This document shows, one piece after another, positions 35,921-44,960 of a stretch of 64,000 bases of DNA (position 1 is the stretch's first letter; every line of letters starts with the position of its first letter). This DNA comes from Marinobacter bryozoorum (GTDB lineage Bacteria; Pseudomonadota; Gammaproteobacteria; Pseudomonadales; Oleiphilaceae). Under the pieces are notes generated by a model that worked only from the letters and a program-made list of their open reading frames with translations, searched no databases and was not told the origin of the DNA. The position numbers and the translations under genes were made by a program. The DNA is taken from assembly GCF_023156245.1 (NCBI RefSeq), contig NZ_JAKZAH010000005.1, positions 114,344 through 178,343 on the forward strand. The letters run 5' to 3'.

Positions 35921-36730
35921 ATGGGCGCCACGATTTCCCTCGACTACATCACCCACCGTTTCAGCCGCGGGGCGGCACCAACCCTGGAGAAGATCGAAAA
36001 CCGGATCGAACCCGGTGAGATGGTCGCGCTGATCGGCCGCAGTGGCTGTGGCAAGTCCACCCTGCTGCACATGCTGGCGGGCCTGCTGATTCCCTCTGAA
36101 GGCTGCGTCCGCGTCAACGGCCACCAGGTTTCCCGGCCCAGCGCCAAGTGGAACATGATGTTCCAGAAGGCCTCGCTCTACCCCTGGATGAGCGTGCGGG
36201 AGAACGCGGCGCTCGGGCTGCTGTTCTCCGGCATGGCCAAGGCAGAAGCCTTCAGCCGGGTGGACGAACTGCTGGAGATGCTGGGCCTCCATGACAAGCG
36301 GGACGTCAATGTGCAGAGCCTCTCTGGGGGTCAGCAACAGCGCGTTGCACTGGCACGCTCGCTGGCAACCGATCCGGAAATCCTGCTGCTGGACGAGCCC
36401 TTTTCCGCACTGGACGCCTTCACCCGCACCGCCCTGCAGGAAGAGGTTCCCGCTATCTGCCGTGACCTGGACATCACCATGGTCATCGTTACCCACGACA
36501 TCGATGAGGCCATCGCCATGGCGGATCGCGTCATGATCATGTCCCAGAACCCCGGCCGCATCGTGGGCGAGCTGGATGTGGAATTACCCTGGCCCCGCCG
36601 GCACATGGACGCGGGCTTCCAGTCCCTGCGCGACCAGCTGATGACCCAGTTCAAGGAGACCGATGACGGACTGGCCGGCCGTAAGGCCATCACTGAAACC
36701 ACCGATGACGACGCCGAAAACGCCGCCTGA
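35921..36730 (+). CDS. ABC transporter ATPase, nitrate/cyanate/sulfonate type
   Basis: Cytoplasmic ATPase of an importer of the NrtD/SsuB/CynD group. Walker A is GRSGCGKST (residues ~40-48), the signature is LSGGQQQRVALARSLATDPEIL, and Walker B is LLLDEPFSALD, then the switch His in THDIDEA. Length is 269 aa. The ATG at 35921 has GGAG eight bases upstream. It is the first gene after a sigma-54 promoter and an activator palindrome, followed by a binding protein and a permease. The same control signals recur before the cyanase operon, which points to cyanate (inference; compare cynABD of Pseudomonas). Confidence 0.88.
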   Translation: MGATISLDYITHRFSRGAAPTLEKIENRIEPGEMVALIGRSGCGKSTLLHMLAGLLIPSEGCVRVNGHQVSRPSAKWNMMFQKASLYPWMSVRENAALGLLFSGMAKAEAFSRVDELLEMLGLHDKRDVNVQSLSGGQQQRVALARSLATDPEILLLDEPFSALDAFTRTALQEEVPAICRDLDITMVIVTHDIDEAIAMADRVMIMSQNPGRIVGELDVELPWPRRHMDAGFQSLRDQLMTQFKETDDGLAGRKAITETTDDDAENAA

Positions 36731-36760
36731 GACTCTGCCTGAATCATTGAGGTCCTGACC

Positions 36761-38023
36761 ATGAAGAAGCCAAGAAGCAAGCAAAGCAATATCCCCGCCG
36801 ATGAGCTGGCCTATCTGCAGAAACACGAGATGAGCCGGCGTGACTTCCTGCTGGACAGCCTGGCCGCCGGCGGCCTGGCGGCCGGGTTCGGCCTGACCGC
36901 CAGCGCCTCCGCCTGGGGCAGCATGCAGGCGCCCGAGGACGAAGTGGTGCGTATCGGTTACCTGCCGATTACCGATGCCACGGTTTTGCTGGTCGCCCAT
37001 GCCATGGGCTATTTCGAGGATGAAGGCCTGAAAACCGAGCCGCCGACCCTGATCCGGGGCTGGTCACCGCTGGTGGAAGGCTTTGCCGCCGCCAAGTTCA
37101 ACCTGGTGCACCTGCTCAAGCCGATCCCCGTCTGGATGCGCTACAACAACGGTTTCCCGGTCAAGATCATGGCCTGGGCCCACCTGAACGGCTCCGGCCT
37201 GGTGGTGGGTCGACACACGAATGTGGAGAGCTTTGCCGAACTGGGTGGCAAGCAGATCGCCGTGCCCTACTGGTACTCCATGCACAATATTGTGCTGCAG
37301 ATGGGCCTGCGCCACGCAGGCCTGACGCCAGTGATTAAATCCCAGGGGGACACGCTGGCACCCAACGAAGTCAACCTGCAGATCATGCCCCCACCGGACA
37401 TGCCCCCGGCCCTGGCCGCGCGCAAGATCGACGCGTTTATCGTGGCTGAGCCGTTCAACGCCGTTGGCGAGATGCTGGCGGGTGGCAAGATGCTGCGCTT
37501 CACCGGCGACATGTGGAAAAACCACCCCTGCTGCGTGGTCTGCATGAATGAGAACCAGGTGAACGCCAACCCGGAGTGGAGTCAGAAAGTGATGAACGCC
37601 ATCGTCCGGGCGCAGATCTATTCGCAGCAGAACAAGGCGGAAGTGGCCCGCATGCTGTCGAAGGATGGCAAGGGCTACCTGCCCATGAAAGCTGACATTG
37701 TCGAACGGGCAATGACCCTTTACGACGAGGACAGCTACGCCACACCGGACGCCATCCAGAACCCGCAATGGGGCAGCGGACGGATCGACTTCCAGCCCTG
37801 GCCCTACCCCTCCGCCACCCGGCTGATCGTCAATGAACTGAAAAACACACTGGTGGGTGGCGATACCACCTTCCTGCAAGACCTGGACGCGGACTTTGTT
37901 GCCGATGACCTGGTGGATTACAGCTTTGTGAAAGCCGCAATGGAGAAGCACACCGGCTGGCAGCAGGGCCCCGGGTTCAACGCCGATAACCCGTTCGAAC
38001 GGGAGGAGGCCATCAAGCTATGA
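36761..38023 (+). CDS. ABC transporter substrate-binding protein, NrtA-like, Tat-exported
   Basis: Solute receptor of the nitrate/bicarbonate/cyanate binding family. A twin-arginine signal MSRRDFLLDSLAAGGLAAG is preceded by a ~22-residue extension. The mature start VVRIGYLPITDATVLLVAHAMGYF and the ARKIDAFIVAEPFNAVGEML and NHPCCVVCMNE segments fit NrtA/CynA proteins. Length is 420. It lies 30 bases after the ATPase and overlaps the permease start by four bases (ATGA). The ligand is inferred to be cyanate from the regulon. Confidence 0.87.
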   Translation: MKKPRSKQSNIPADELAYLQKHEMSRRDFLLDSLAAGGLAAGFGLTASASAWGSMQAPEDEVVRIGYLPITDATVLLVAHAMGYFEDEGLKTEPPTLIRGWSPLVEGFAAAKFNLVHLLKPIPVWMRYNNGFPVKIMAWAHLNGSGLVVGRHTNVESFAELGGKQIAVPYWYSMHNIVLQMGLRHAGLTPVIKSQGDTLAPNEVNLQIMPPPDMPPALAARKIDAFIVAEPFNAVGEMLAGGKMLRFTGDMWKNHPCCVVCMNENQVNANPEWSQKVMNAIVRAQIYSQQNKAEVARMLSKDGKGYLPMKADIVERAMTLYDEDSYATPDAIQNPQWGSGRIDFQPWPYPSATRLIVNELKNTLVGGDTTFLQDLDADFVADDLVDYSFVKAAMEKHTGWQQGPGFNADNPFEREEAIKL

Positions 38024-38850
38024 GTACTCAGACAACACAGGCACTCAGCGGTACCAGCGGGGCGCAGGTCAACCTCGCCCCTGTCATCAGCTGGCTGGCG
38101 GCGCTTCGCTACCCGGCCATTGGCATTACAACGCTCCTCGCCCTGTGGTGGCTGGGGGGCTACGTGGTGGCCAATGACCCGGACATGTGGGCCTTCGCCA
38201 ACTTCGCCCCGGCGCCTACCTTCAGCGCCCTCTACGACCTGGTGGCCAGTGGAGACATCTGGCCCACCATCGTCTCAAGCCTGTACCGGGTCCTGATTGG
38301 CCTGTTCTGGGGCGTGGTTATCGGCGTCCCTGTCGGGGTGCTGATCGGCTACGTGGGCACCGCGATGAAGATCGCCAACGTGCCGTTCCAGTTCCTGCGC
38401 ATGATCAGCCCCCTGGCCTGGATGCCGATTGCGGTGCTGGCCTTTGCCACCTGGGACGCTGCGATCATCTTCCTGCTGGTGATGGCCACCGTATGGCCGA
38501 TCATGTTCTCCACCGCCCACGGCGTGCGCCGCATCGACCCGAACTGGTTCAAGGTGGCGAAGAACCTCGGCGCCTCCGGCCCGCAGATGCTGCGACGGAT
38601 CATCCTTCCAGCCATCATGACCGATGTCATGGCCGGCATCCGGCTTGCCGTGGGTGTGGCCTGGGTGGTGCTGGTGCCCGCGGAATACCTGGGGGTGACC
38701 AGCGGTCTAGGGTACGCCATCAATGATGCCCGGGACACCCTGGCCTACGACACACTGGCAGCGATTGTCCTTGTCATCGGACTCATAGGCTACGGGCTGG
38801 ACACGATTTGCGGCCTGCTCATAAAGCGCTTCAACTGGCATGTCGAATAG
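38020..38850 (+). CDS. ABC transporter permease, nitrate/cyanate/sulfonate type
   Basis: Inner-membrane permease of about six helices (276 aa). The EAA loop is KNLGASGPQMLRRIILPAIMTDVMAGIRLAVGVAWVVLV, typical of NrtB/SsuC/CynB permeases. It starts by four-base overlap with the binding-protein stop, so all three are translated together. A clean rho-independent terminator follows, separating this operon from the activator gene. Confidence 0.9.
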   Translation: MSTQTTQALSGTSGAQVNLAPVISWLAALRYPAIGITTLLALWWLGGYVVANDPDMWAFANFAPAPTFSALYDLVASGDIWPTIVSSLYRVLIGLFWGVVIGVPVGVLIGYVGTAMKIANVPFQFLRMISPLAWMPIAVLAFATWDAAIIFLLVMATVWPIMFSTAHGVRRIDPNWFKVAKNLGASGPQMLRRIILPAIMTDVMAGIRLAVGVAWVVLVPAEYLGVTSGLGYAINDARDTLAYDTLAAIVLVIGLIGYGLDTICGLLIKRFNWHVE

Positions 38851-38879
38851 CCAGTGCCCGGATTCCCGTTCCTGCAACA

Positions 38880-38903
38880 AGCCTGCTCCCTGAGCAGGCT
38901 TTT
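38880..38903 (+). terminator. Rho-independent terminator after the ABC operon
   Basis: Perfect 9-bp stem AGCCTGCTC / GAGCAGGCT with loop CCT, followed by TTT. It lies 30 bases after the permease stop and 30 bases before the activator start. Confidence 0.82.
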
Positions 38904-38932
38904 GTCGTTGCCTAGTCAGGAGAATGAAAACC

Positions 38933-40591
38933 ATGGACACGCAAGTGATTACGCCCGTGACCACCGACGCTCCCATTGATACCGGCGCTGCCGACCTCAC
39001 CGTGGTGCAGGAGGCCGCCCGGCTGATCGGTCAGTCCGCCACACCCGGGGTGGCCATCACCGGTACCTTGCGCCTGATGTCCCAGATGCTGGGCCTCAAC
39101 CGGGGTCGGGTGCTGCTGCCATCGGATGAGGACGGCCTGCTGGCCATTCGGTACAGCTACGGACTGACCGACCAGGAGCGGAAACGGGGCCTCTACAGTT
39201 TCGAGGAAGGGGTCACCGGGAAGGTCATGAAAACCGGGCAGCAGGCGGTGGTGCAGGACGTCGACCAGGAACCCGGTTTCCTGTTCCGGACCGTGGACCG
39301 GGCAACCCTGCCGGAAGGGATTGTCTCCTACCTGGCGGTGCCCATCATGGAGGGTAACCTGACCGTGGGTGTACTGGCGGCACACCGCTTACGCATGCGA
39401 CCCAGGGCCATCAATGCCGACCTGGTGATCCTGCGCATCCTGGCCACTTTTATTGCCCAGATCATCAAGATCAACACCCTGATCGAAGAGCGCACCAGCC
39501 ACCTGCGGGAAGAAAACCAGGAATTGAAGGTGGCCCTGGAGCAGCAACAGAACAATCACGGCATCCTGGGAGAAAGCGCCGCCGTCAAGGATGCCCTGCT
39601 GCAGATTACCCGGGTAGCCGATACCCCGGTCACGGTGCTGTTGACCGGTGAGTCCGGCACCGGCAAGGAGCGGTTCTCCCAGATTCTCCACCTCAACAGC
39701 AAACGCTGTGACCAGCCCTTCCTGGCCATCAACTGCGCTGCCATTCCCGAGCAGCTGCTGGAGTCCGAGCTGTTCGGCCATGAAAAAGGCGCCTTCACCG
39801 GTGCAACCGCCACCAAGCCGGGCAAGATCGAACTGGCCAATGGCGGCACCCTGTTCCTGGATGAGATCGGCGACCTGAACATGGAGCTGCAGTCCAAGCT
39901 GCTGCGGGTGCTGGAAGGCCAGGTTATCCAGCGGGTCGGTGGTACCCGGGATGTACCGGTGGATGTGCGCATTGTCACAGCGACCCACAAGAACCTTCAG
40001 GAGGCCGTCAACCAGGGCACCTTCCGCCTGGATCTCTTCTATCGCCTGAATGTGTTCCCGGTCCACCTGCCGCCGCTGCGGGAACGGGACGGTGATGTTC
40101 GCATTCTGGCCCGGCACTTCCTGCTCAGCGCCAATCGCGAGTACGGCCGCTATACCCTGTTTGGCCGGGGGGTGTTGGAGCGGCTGGAGAGCTACAACTG
40201 GCCCGGCAATATCCGCCAGCTGGAAAACGTGATCAAGCGGGCGGTACTGATTGCGCTGGACGGCAACATCAGCGTCAGCGACATCGAGAGCATCCTGCGC
40301 CAGGAATCGGTGATCAACAAGCACCTGGAGGCGGGCCAGGCGGCTGTATCAAATTACCCGCGCGCCGCGGAACCTGCTGCCCCGACCCGCATCACGGAAC
40401 CGGGCCTTGTAGCCCCTGTTGCCGCCTCTTCCCGTCCGTATCGTTGGGTCCGGGAGGATGAAGAGGAACAATTGCTGAACGCCCTTCAACAGACCGGCGG
40501 CAACAAGACGCGAGCTGCGGCATTACTGGGCATGAGCGCGCGCCAGTTCCGCTACCGGCTGGACAAGCTTGAACTGACCAATGCGCCCTGA
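38933..40591 (+). CDS. Sigma-54 dependent activator (GAF + AAA+ + Fis HTH), CynF/NifA-like
   Basis: Enhancer-binding protein that opens sigma-54 promoters. An N-terminal GAF domain (residues ~25-180) is followed by a short coiled linker (EERTSHLREENQELKVALEQ), the AAA+ domain with Walker A GESGTGKERF, the sigma-54 contact GAFTGA, Walker B GGTLFLDEIGDL, and a C-terminal Fis-type HTH (NKTRAAALLGMSARQFRYRLDK). In Pseudomonas, cynF encodes a sigma-54 activator beside cynABDS, and the arrangement here agrees. ATG 38933 has AGGAGA at nine bases; ATG 38924 is too close. Palindromes and -24/-12 promoters on both sides are its likely targets. Confidence 0.88.
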   Translation: MDTQVITPVTTDAPIDTGAADLTVVQEAARLIGQSATPGVAITGTLRLMSQMLGLNRGRVLLPSDEDGLLAIRYSYGLTDQERKRGLYSFEEGVTGKVMKTGQQAVVQDVDQEPGFLFRTVDRATLPEGIVSYLAVPIMEGNLTVGVLAAHRLRMRPRAINADLVILRILATFIAQIIKINTLIEERTSHLREENQELKVALEQQQNNHGILGESAAVKDALLQITRVADTPVTVLLTGESGTGKERFSQILHLNSKRCDQPFLAINCAAIPEQLLESELFGHEKGAFTGATATKPGKIELANGGTLFLDEIGDLNMELQSKLLRVLEGQVIQRVGGTRDVPVDVRIVTATHKNLQEAVNQGTFRLDLFYRLNVFPVHLPPLRERDGDVRILARHFLLSANREYGRYTLFGRGVLERLESYNWPGNIRQLENVIKRAVLIALDGNISVSDIESILRQESVINKHLEAGQAAVSNYPRAAEPAAPTRITEPGLVAPVAASSRPYRWVREDEEEQLLNALQQTGGNKTRAAALLGMSARQFRYRLDKLELTNAP

Positions 40592-40605
40592 CCACCAACC
40601 GACAT

Positions 40606-40638
40606 TGTCGGACATTGTCATCAGGACAATGTCCGACA
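40606..40638 (+). promoter_or_regulatory. Upstream activator site of the OsmC-cyanase operon
   Basis: Perfect inverted repeat TGTCGGACATTGTC-ATCAG-GACAATGTCCGACA. An extra half GACATTGTC precedes it at 40601-40609. It matches the element at 35786-35820 and lies about 85 bases upstream of a sigma-54 promoter. Confidence 0.85.
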
Positions 40639-40720
40639 CTTCCCGCCTCACTCCTCTCAACCGCCACCCCAAAAACCATAGGCATCTGTTTTAAAAGATA
40701 AAAAATAAAAATGGCGAAAC

Positions 40721-40736
40721 TGGCACAGCTCCTGCT
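40721..40736 (+). promoter_or_regulatory. Sigma-54 promoter of the OsmC-cyanase operon
   Basis: TGGCAC-AGCTC-CTGCT is a near-ideal -24/-12 element. Transcription would start about 75 bases before the OsmC ATG. Confidence 0.85.
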
Positions 40737-40808
40737 CTGGACATAACAGGTTACCGCGAGGCCCGTCCCGGACCGCGCGGTGTCATCAAAGCCACTGGAG
40801 AATTGCCA

Positions 40809-41363
40809 ATGACCACTGCAACGCCTACCAAACCCGAAACCGTTTCAACCTACCTGCGTCCGATCGACCGGGAGGGTCTGCTGGCCTTCGCCGAGAAGGG
40901 GCGCAACAACCCCGGCACCCGCGGCACCAACAAGGTCCACACGGTGACCGAGGGCCAGTACCGAACCATCAGCCACGTCAATCAACATGAAGTGGTGGTG
41001 GACGAGCCCCTGCACCTGTTCGGCGAGGACACAGCGCCGGCACCCGGCGAGATCGTGCTGTCCGGTCTGGGAGGCTGCCTCGCCGTCGGCATCACCGCCG
41101 TAGCCACCTGGAAGCAGGTCAAACTCAGCAAACTGGAGATCTTCCTGGAAGGGGATATCGGCAACCCGGCGGCCTGGGGTGCTGGTGGTGCGGAAATGAA
41201 GCCCGATCAGATGGGCTTCCAGGAAATCCGCGTCAAGGTGCTGGTGGAAGGCGATGCCACCCGGGAACAGCTGGACGAGATCGTTCAGCACGCCAACTAC
41301 TTCTCCCCGGTGGCCAACACCATGCGCAACCCGATCCCGTTCAGCATCAGCCTGATGGACTGA
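40809..41363 (+). CDS. OsmC-family protein lacking one redox cysteine
   Basis: OsmC/Ohr-fold protein of 184 residues. The central helix with the conserved cysteine is LSGLGGCLAVGITAVATWK. The usual second cysteine (in a CP motif of the last helix) is replaced by FSP in HANYFSPVANTMRNPIPF, so a standard peroxidase cycle is unlikely. It may bind or act on a thiol- or persulfide-like intermediate (inference). ATG 40809 has GGAG about ten bases upstream. It is the first gene of the operon that includes the flavoprotein, the rubredoxin reductase and cyanase. Confidence 0.83.
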   Translation: MTTATPTKPETVSTYLRPIDREGLLAFAEKGRNNPGTRGTNKVHTVTEGQYRTISHVNQHEVVVDEPLHLFGEDTAPAPGEIVLSGLGGCLAVGITAVATWKQVKLSKLEIFLEGDIGNPAAWGAGGAEMKPDQMGFQEIRVKVLVEGDATREQLDEIVQHANYFSPVANTMRNPIPFSISLMD

Positions 41364-41405
41364 ACCGGCCCACACAGAGGCGAGGACCAAGAGGAGAGAA
41401 CTGCC

Positions 41406-42545
41406 ATGAATAACGTCGCCGTATCCAACCCACCGTTAAGCCCCTGGGCTGATGACGCCATGGTGCAGGCTGAGGTCGCCCGGGTTGCCAGCGAGCAGCT
41501 GGCGCCCAACGCCTACCGCATCGACCATGAAGGTTATTACCCGACCGACATCATGGCAGACCTGGGCCAGGCTGGCGCCTTCGCCACTCACCTGGACCAA
41601 CACGGTAGTCGCTTCGGACTGGCGCTGTCGAGCATGCAGGAGATCAGCCGTCACTGTGGCTCCACCGGGTTCATGACCTGGTGCCACGATGTCTGCGGAC
41701 TCTACATGGAGCAGTCCGGCAACCCGGCCCTGCTGGAGCGATTGCAGGGCCATGCTGCCGGCCAGACCTTCGGGGGCACCGCCCTGTCCAATCCCATGAA
41801 GGCCCTGACCGGCATCGAGAAAATGGCCCTGAAAGCGAAGAAGGTACCGGGCGGGTACCGGGTCAGCGGTACCCTGCCCTGGGTCAGCCACATTGGCCCG
41901 GGCCAGTACTGTGGCGCCATTGCCGCCGTGGACCGCGATGATGGCAGCCGCTCCCACGAAGTGATGTTCCTGCTGGACATTGATGACCGGGTGCCCCTGC
42001 GACCCTGCCCAGAGTTCTCGGGTATGGAAGGCACCAGCACCTGGTCGGTGCCCCTGGACGACTACTTCGTCAGCGAGGACCAGATCATTGCGGACCCCGC
42101 CCGGCCGTTTATCCAGAAGATCCGCGGTGCGTTCATCCTGCTGCAGGTGGGGATCGCCGCCGGTGTCATCCAGGGCTCCATCGATTCCATCCGGGCGGTG
42201 GAGAACCAGTTGGGACACGTGAATCAGTACCTGCACAACCGCCCCGACGAATTGCAGGCCGAATTTGACGAGGTGGCCAAACGCGCGGCCCGGCTTGCAG
42301 AAACCCCCTATGACGGCAGCAAGGACTACCTGCTCGATGTGCTGGAGTTGAGGGCCCACGGTTCCGAATTGTCCCTGAAGGCCTCCCAGTCCGCCCTGCT
42401 GCACCAGGGGGCCCGCGGGTACCTGATGAATTCCGCCCCCCAGCGCCGGATCCGTGAAGCCCACTTCGTAGCCATCGTGACACCGGCCATCAAGCACCTG
42501 CGCTGGGAGATGGACAAACTGATGCGAGAGGAGGTTCCGGCATGA
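41406..42545 (+). CDS. Acyl-CoA-dehydrogenase-fold flavoprotein, possible monooxygenase
   Basis: Flavin enzyme of 379 residues with the three-domain acyl-CoA dehydrogenase layout: helices ~1-120, a beta barrel ~125-230 ([15 protein letters not shown]), and a C-terminal helical domain. The C-terminal catalytic-base motif of true dehydrogenases (YEGT...) is absent; the end reads [18 protein letters not shown]. That absence is usual in relatives that use the fold as monooxygenases, such as DszC and SfnC. The gene is 42 bases after the OsmC gene and overlaps the rubredoxin-reductase gene by four bases. It could oxidise a nitrogen- or sulfur-bearing substrate upstream of cyanate (hypothesis). Confidence 0.78.
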   Translation: MNNVAVSNPPLSPWADDAMVQAEVARVASEQLAPNAYRIDHEGYYPTDIMADLGQAGAFATHLDQHGSRFGLALSSMQEISRHCGSTGFMTWCHDVCGLYMEQSGNPALLERLQGHAAGQTFGGTALSNPMKALTGIEKMALKAKKVPGGYRVSGTLPWVSHIGPGQYCGAIAAVDRDDGSRSHEVMFLLDIDDRVPLRPCPEFSGMEGTSTWSVPLDDYFVSEDQIIADPARPFIQKIRGAFILLQVGIAAGVIQGSIDSIRAVENQLGHVNQYLHNRPDELQAEFDEVAKRAARLAETPYDGSKDYLLDVLELRAHGSELSLKASQSALLHQGARGYLMNSAPQRRIREAHFVAIVTPAIKHLRWEMDKLMREEVPA

Positions 42546-43900
42546 GTACCCGAAAACCCGACCTGGAAGAACGCCCCTGGCGCCAGTATATCTGCCTCGC
42601 CTGTGGCCTGATCTACGACGAGGCGGAAGGCGACCCGGACAGTGGCCTGCCCCCGGGCACGCGATTTGAGGACATTCCGGATGACTGGGAGTGCCCCCTG
42701 TGCGGTGTCACCAAGTCCGACTTCGAGCTGCTGGAAAAGCAGGAGATTACCGCAGCCGCGCCGGTGGGCATCACCACCTTCAGCAAGGTGCCGGGCATTG
42801 TGGTGGTGGGTGCCGGCATTGCCGGGTGGTCAGTCGTAGAAGCAATCCGCCACCTGGACGCCGAAACCCCCATCACCCTGATCAGCGCCTGCCATGGCGA
42901 CCGTTACCACAAACCGGAGCTGTCGGTGGCCCTGAGCCGGGGTCAGCAGCCCGGGGACCTGGTGCGGGAGAGCGCTGCCGAAGCGGCAAACCGACTCGGG
43001 GTTCGCCTGCTTGCGAACACCTTCGTGGTGGGCATCAGCCCGGAGCGACGGGAAGTGCGCACCACCCGCGGCACCGTGGCCTACACCCGCCTGGTGCTGG
43101 CCCAGGGCGCGAAGCCCGCCCTGCCTGACGAGTTGCCCCCATCACTGTGTTGGCGCATCAATGATCTGGCCGACTGGAGCGGCTTACAGCAACAACTGGC
43201 CGCAGGCCCCCGGCGGGTCGCCATTGTCGGCGCAGGGATGGTGGGCTGCGAACTGGCCGAAGACCTGGCCCGCGCCGGCCACACGGTCACCCTGCTGGAC
43301 CGCCAGAGCCACCCCCTGTGTGGCCTGATACCCCCGGAAGCCGGGCAGGCCCTGCAGGAAAGCCTGGCGGAACAGGGCATTCACTACCGGCCCGACAGCC
43401 AGGTCAAGGCAGTCCGCGCCGACGGTGACAGCAAGACCGTTCTGCTGGCAAACGGTGAAACCCTGGCCGTGGGCCAGGTGATCGCTGCCACCGGCCTGAA
43501 AACCGACAACCGCCTTGCCCGCCAGGCCGGGCTGGCATTCAACGGTGGCATTGAGGTAGACCAGGAGCTGCGCTCCAGCGACCCCTGGATCCATGCCCTT
43601 GGCGACTGTATCAGTCTGAACGGTGAACCGTGCCGCTTTATCGAACCCATCCAGCACCAGGCCCGCACCATTGCGGCGGCGGTGTTAGGTGTTGAGGCCC
43701 CAGCCTATGAACACAGACGACCGGTAGTACGCCTGAAAACCCGGTCGCTGCCGCTGGTGTTGCACGGCCTGCCAAAACCGGATGGCCGCTGGGCAATCAC
43801 CCAGCGGGAAGGCAACAGCATGGTGATGGAACAACGGGTTGGCGACACCATCGTCGCCACACTGAGCCTCGGCCAGCCCATGCAAAGCAAGGCCGCCTGA
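42542..43900 (+). CDS. Rubredoxin-NAD(P)H oxidoreductase fusion
   Basis: Electron carrier and its reductase in one chain (452 aa). The N-terminal rubredoxin domain (residues ~10-65) has both iron-binding pairs, CLACG and CPLCG. A second part (residues ~80-450) is a rubredoxin-reductase-like FAD/NAD(P) enzyme: [45 protein letters not shown] for pyridine nucleotide, and [11 protein letters not shown] for FAD. Translation is coupled to the flavoprotein by a four-base overlap. It probably feeds electrons to that flavoprotein (inference). The cyanase gene follows 60 bases later. Confidence 0.9.
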   Translation: MSTRKPDLEERPWRQYICLACGLIYDEAEGDPDSGLPPGTRFEDIPDDWECPLCGVTKSDFELLEKQEITAAAPVGITTFSKVPGIVVVGAGIAGWSVVEAIRHLDAETPITLISACHGDRYHKPELSVALSRGQQPGDLVRESAAEAANRLGVRLLANTFVVGISPERREVRTTRGTVAYTRLVLAQGAKPALPDELPPSLCWRINDLADWSGLQQQLAAGPRRVAIVGAGMVGCELAEDLARAGHTVTLLDRQSHPLCGLIPPEAGQALQESLAEQGIHYRPDSQVKAVRADGDSKTVLLANGETLAVGQVIAATGLKTDNRLARQAGLAFNGGIEVDQELRSSDPWIHALGDCISLNGEPCRFIEPIQHQARTIAAAVLGVEAPAYEHRRPVVRLKTRSLPLVLHGLPKPDGRWAITQREGNSMVMEQRVGDTIVATLSLGQPMQSKAA

Positions 43901-43960
43901 TCTTTCCGGGCCGGGCGACCGGCCCAGTCCCGACAATGACGTCAACCAAAGGTGAACATC

Positions 43961-44410
43961 ATGATCCATACCCGCGAAGAAGTGACCAACATGATCCTCT
44001 CTGCCAAGGTCAGCAAGGGCATTCAATGGAGCCAGGTGGCCGATGCCATCGGCCTCTCCAAGGAATGGACCACCGCTGCATGCCTGGGCCAGATGACCTT
44101 CGACAAGAAGCAGGCCGAAATTGTCGGCGACATCTTCGGCCTGACCGATGAGGCCATCGCCTGGTTGCAGGTGGTTCCCTACAAGGGATCACTGCCGACA
44201 GCCGTGCCCACCGACCCGCTGATCTACCGCTGGTACGAAGTGGTCAATGTCTACGGCAGCACCATCAAGGAACTCATCCATGAGGAATTTGGCGACGGCA
44301 TCATGAGCGCCATCGACTTCAACATGGACATTCAGCGCGAGCAAAACGCCAACGGGGATCGCGTTAACGTGGTGCTGTCTGGCAAGTTCCTTCCCTACAA
44401 GTCTTACTGA
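43961..44410 (+). CDS. cynS: Cyanase (cyanate hydratase)
   Basis: Converts cyanate plus bicarbonate to ammonia and two carbon dioxide. The N-terminal POU-like helical domain (residues ~1-85) is followed by the catalytic C-terminal domain: PLIYRWYEVVNVYGSTIKELIHEEFGDGIMSAIDF with the active-site Arg and Glu, and DRVNVVLSGKFLPYKSY with the Ser. Length 149 agrees with E. coli CynS (156). ATG 43961 follows AAAGGTG; a GTG nine bases earlier is a less likely start. It is the last gene of the sigma-54 operon and anchors the whole regulon to cyanate. Confidence 0.96.
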   Translation: MIHTREEVTNMILSAKVSKGIQWSQVADAIGLSKEWTTAACLGQMTFDKKQAEIVGDIFGLTDEAIAWLQVVPYKGSLPTAVPTDPLIYRWYEVVNVYGSTIKELIHEEFGDGIMSAIDFNMDIQREQNANGDRVNVVLSGKFLPYKSY

Positions 44411-44589
44411 GCCATTGCCCGGCGGGGTAACCGAGGGCTGTGGGCCATCGGGTATCCCGCCGGGCCATTCGCTTACCGATAGGCCTTGGTCTGCGACTGC
44501 CGTTCCGCGCAGCCCCGGCTGATAGTGCTGAATTTGCACACGGTTTCCAGGCATGCCGGGCTACTTAATGGGGATCATTGGCGGGATAG

Positions 44590-44703
44590 TTACAGCCAAC
44601 CAGATTCCTTCAAGGCGTTGCGGTAGGTTCGGCCAACCGGGACCAGGCGGCGATCCAGCAGGCGGAGCTGAAGGCTCTGGCCGTCCCGCTGTACACCTGA
44701 CTC
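44590..44703 (-). pseudogene. LytTR-like regulator C-terminal remnant
   Basis: On the minus strand, 37 codons ending in TAA read ...DGQSLQLRLLDRRLVPVGRTYRNALKESGWL, the style of a LytTR DNA-binding domain C-terminus. The rest of the gene is absent. The overlap with a membrane-protein remnant suggests a decayed locus. Confidence 0.4.
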
Positions 44704-44885
44704 GTATGCTCGGGGGAAGCATAGCCACCCTCACTGCGGCAGTGGTCGTCAGTGTCACCTTTCTGCCGCCACTGGCAACGTGGCTCGGCCCCACAGTGCT
44801 GATAACGCCATTGATCTTCTGGTGGAACGCCCGGGTGTTGTCCCCGCGGTCGGCTGGGGCATCAGTACGCCGAGCAGGGCTTTAA
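44697..44885 (+). pseudogene. DUF2306-like membrane protein C-terminal remnant
   Basis: A frame on the plus strand contains MLGGSIATLTAAVVVSVTF, then LPPLATWLGPTVLITPLIFWW: two helices typical of the end of DUF2306-type membrane proteins. There is no ribosome-binding site or upstream domain. The ~550 bases between cyanase and the molybdenum hydroxylase genes otherwise hold only a hairpin. Confidence 0.45.
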
Positions 44886-44910
44886 TCTGCTCGACGACCG
44901 GGCTGGGTTC

Positions 44911-44940
44911 CCCCGCCACCAGGCAGACCTGGTGGCGGGG
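44911..44940. terminator. 13-bp hairpin before the molybdenum hydroxylase gene end
   Basis: Perfect arms CCCCGCCACCAGG / CCTGGTGGCGGGG around loop CAGA, 20 bases beyond the stop codon of the minus-strand dehydrogenase gene. There is no clear T-tract. Confidence 0.45.
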
Positions 44941-44960
44941 CACTGGCGTAGGTCAGGCCC

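Noticed and set aside
44755..44943. Minus-strand frame reading PRHQVCLVAGEPSPVVEQIKAL as a LysR C-terminus
   Set aside because: Similarity too weak, and part of the frame is made by the hairpin at 44911-44940.
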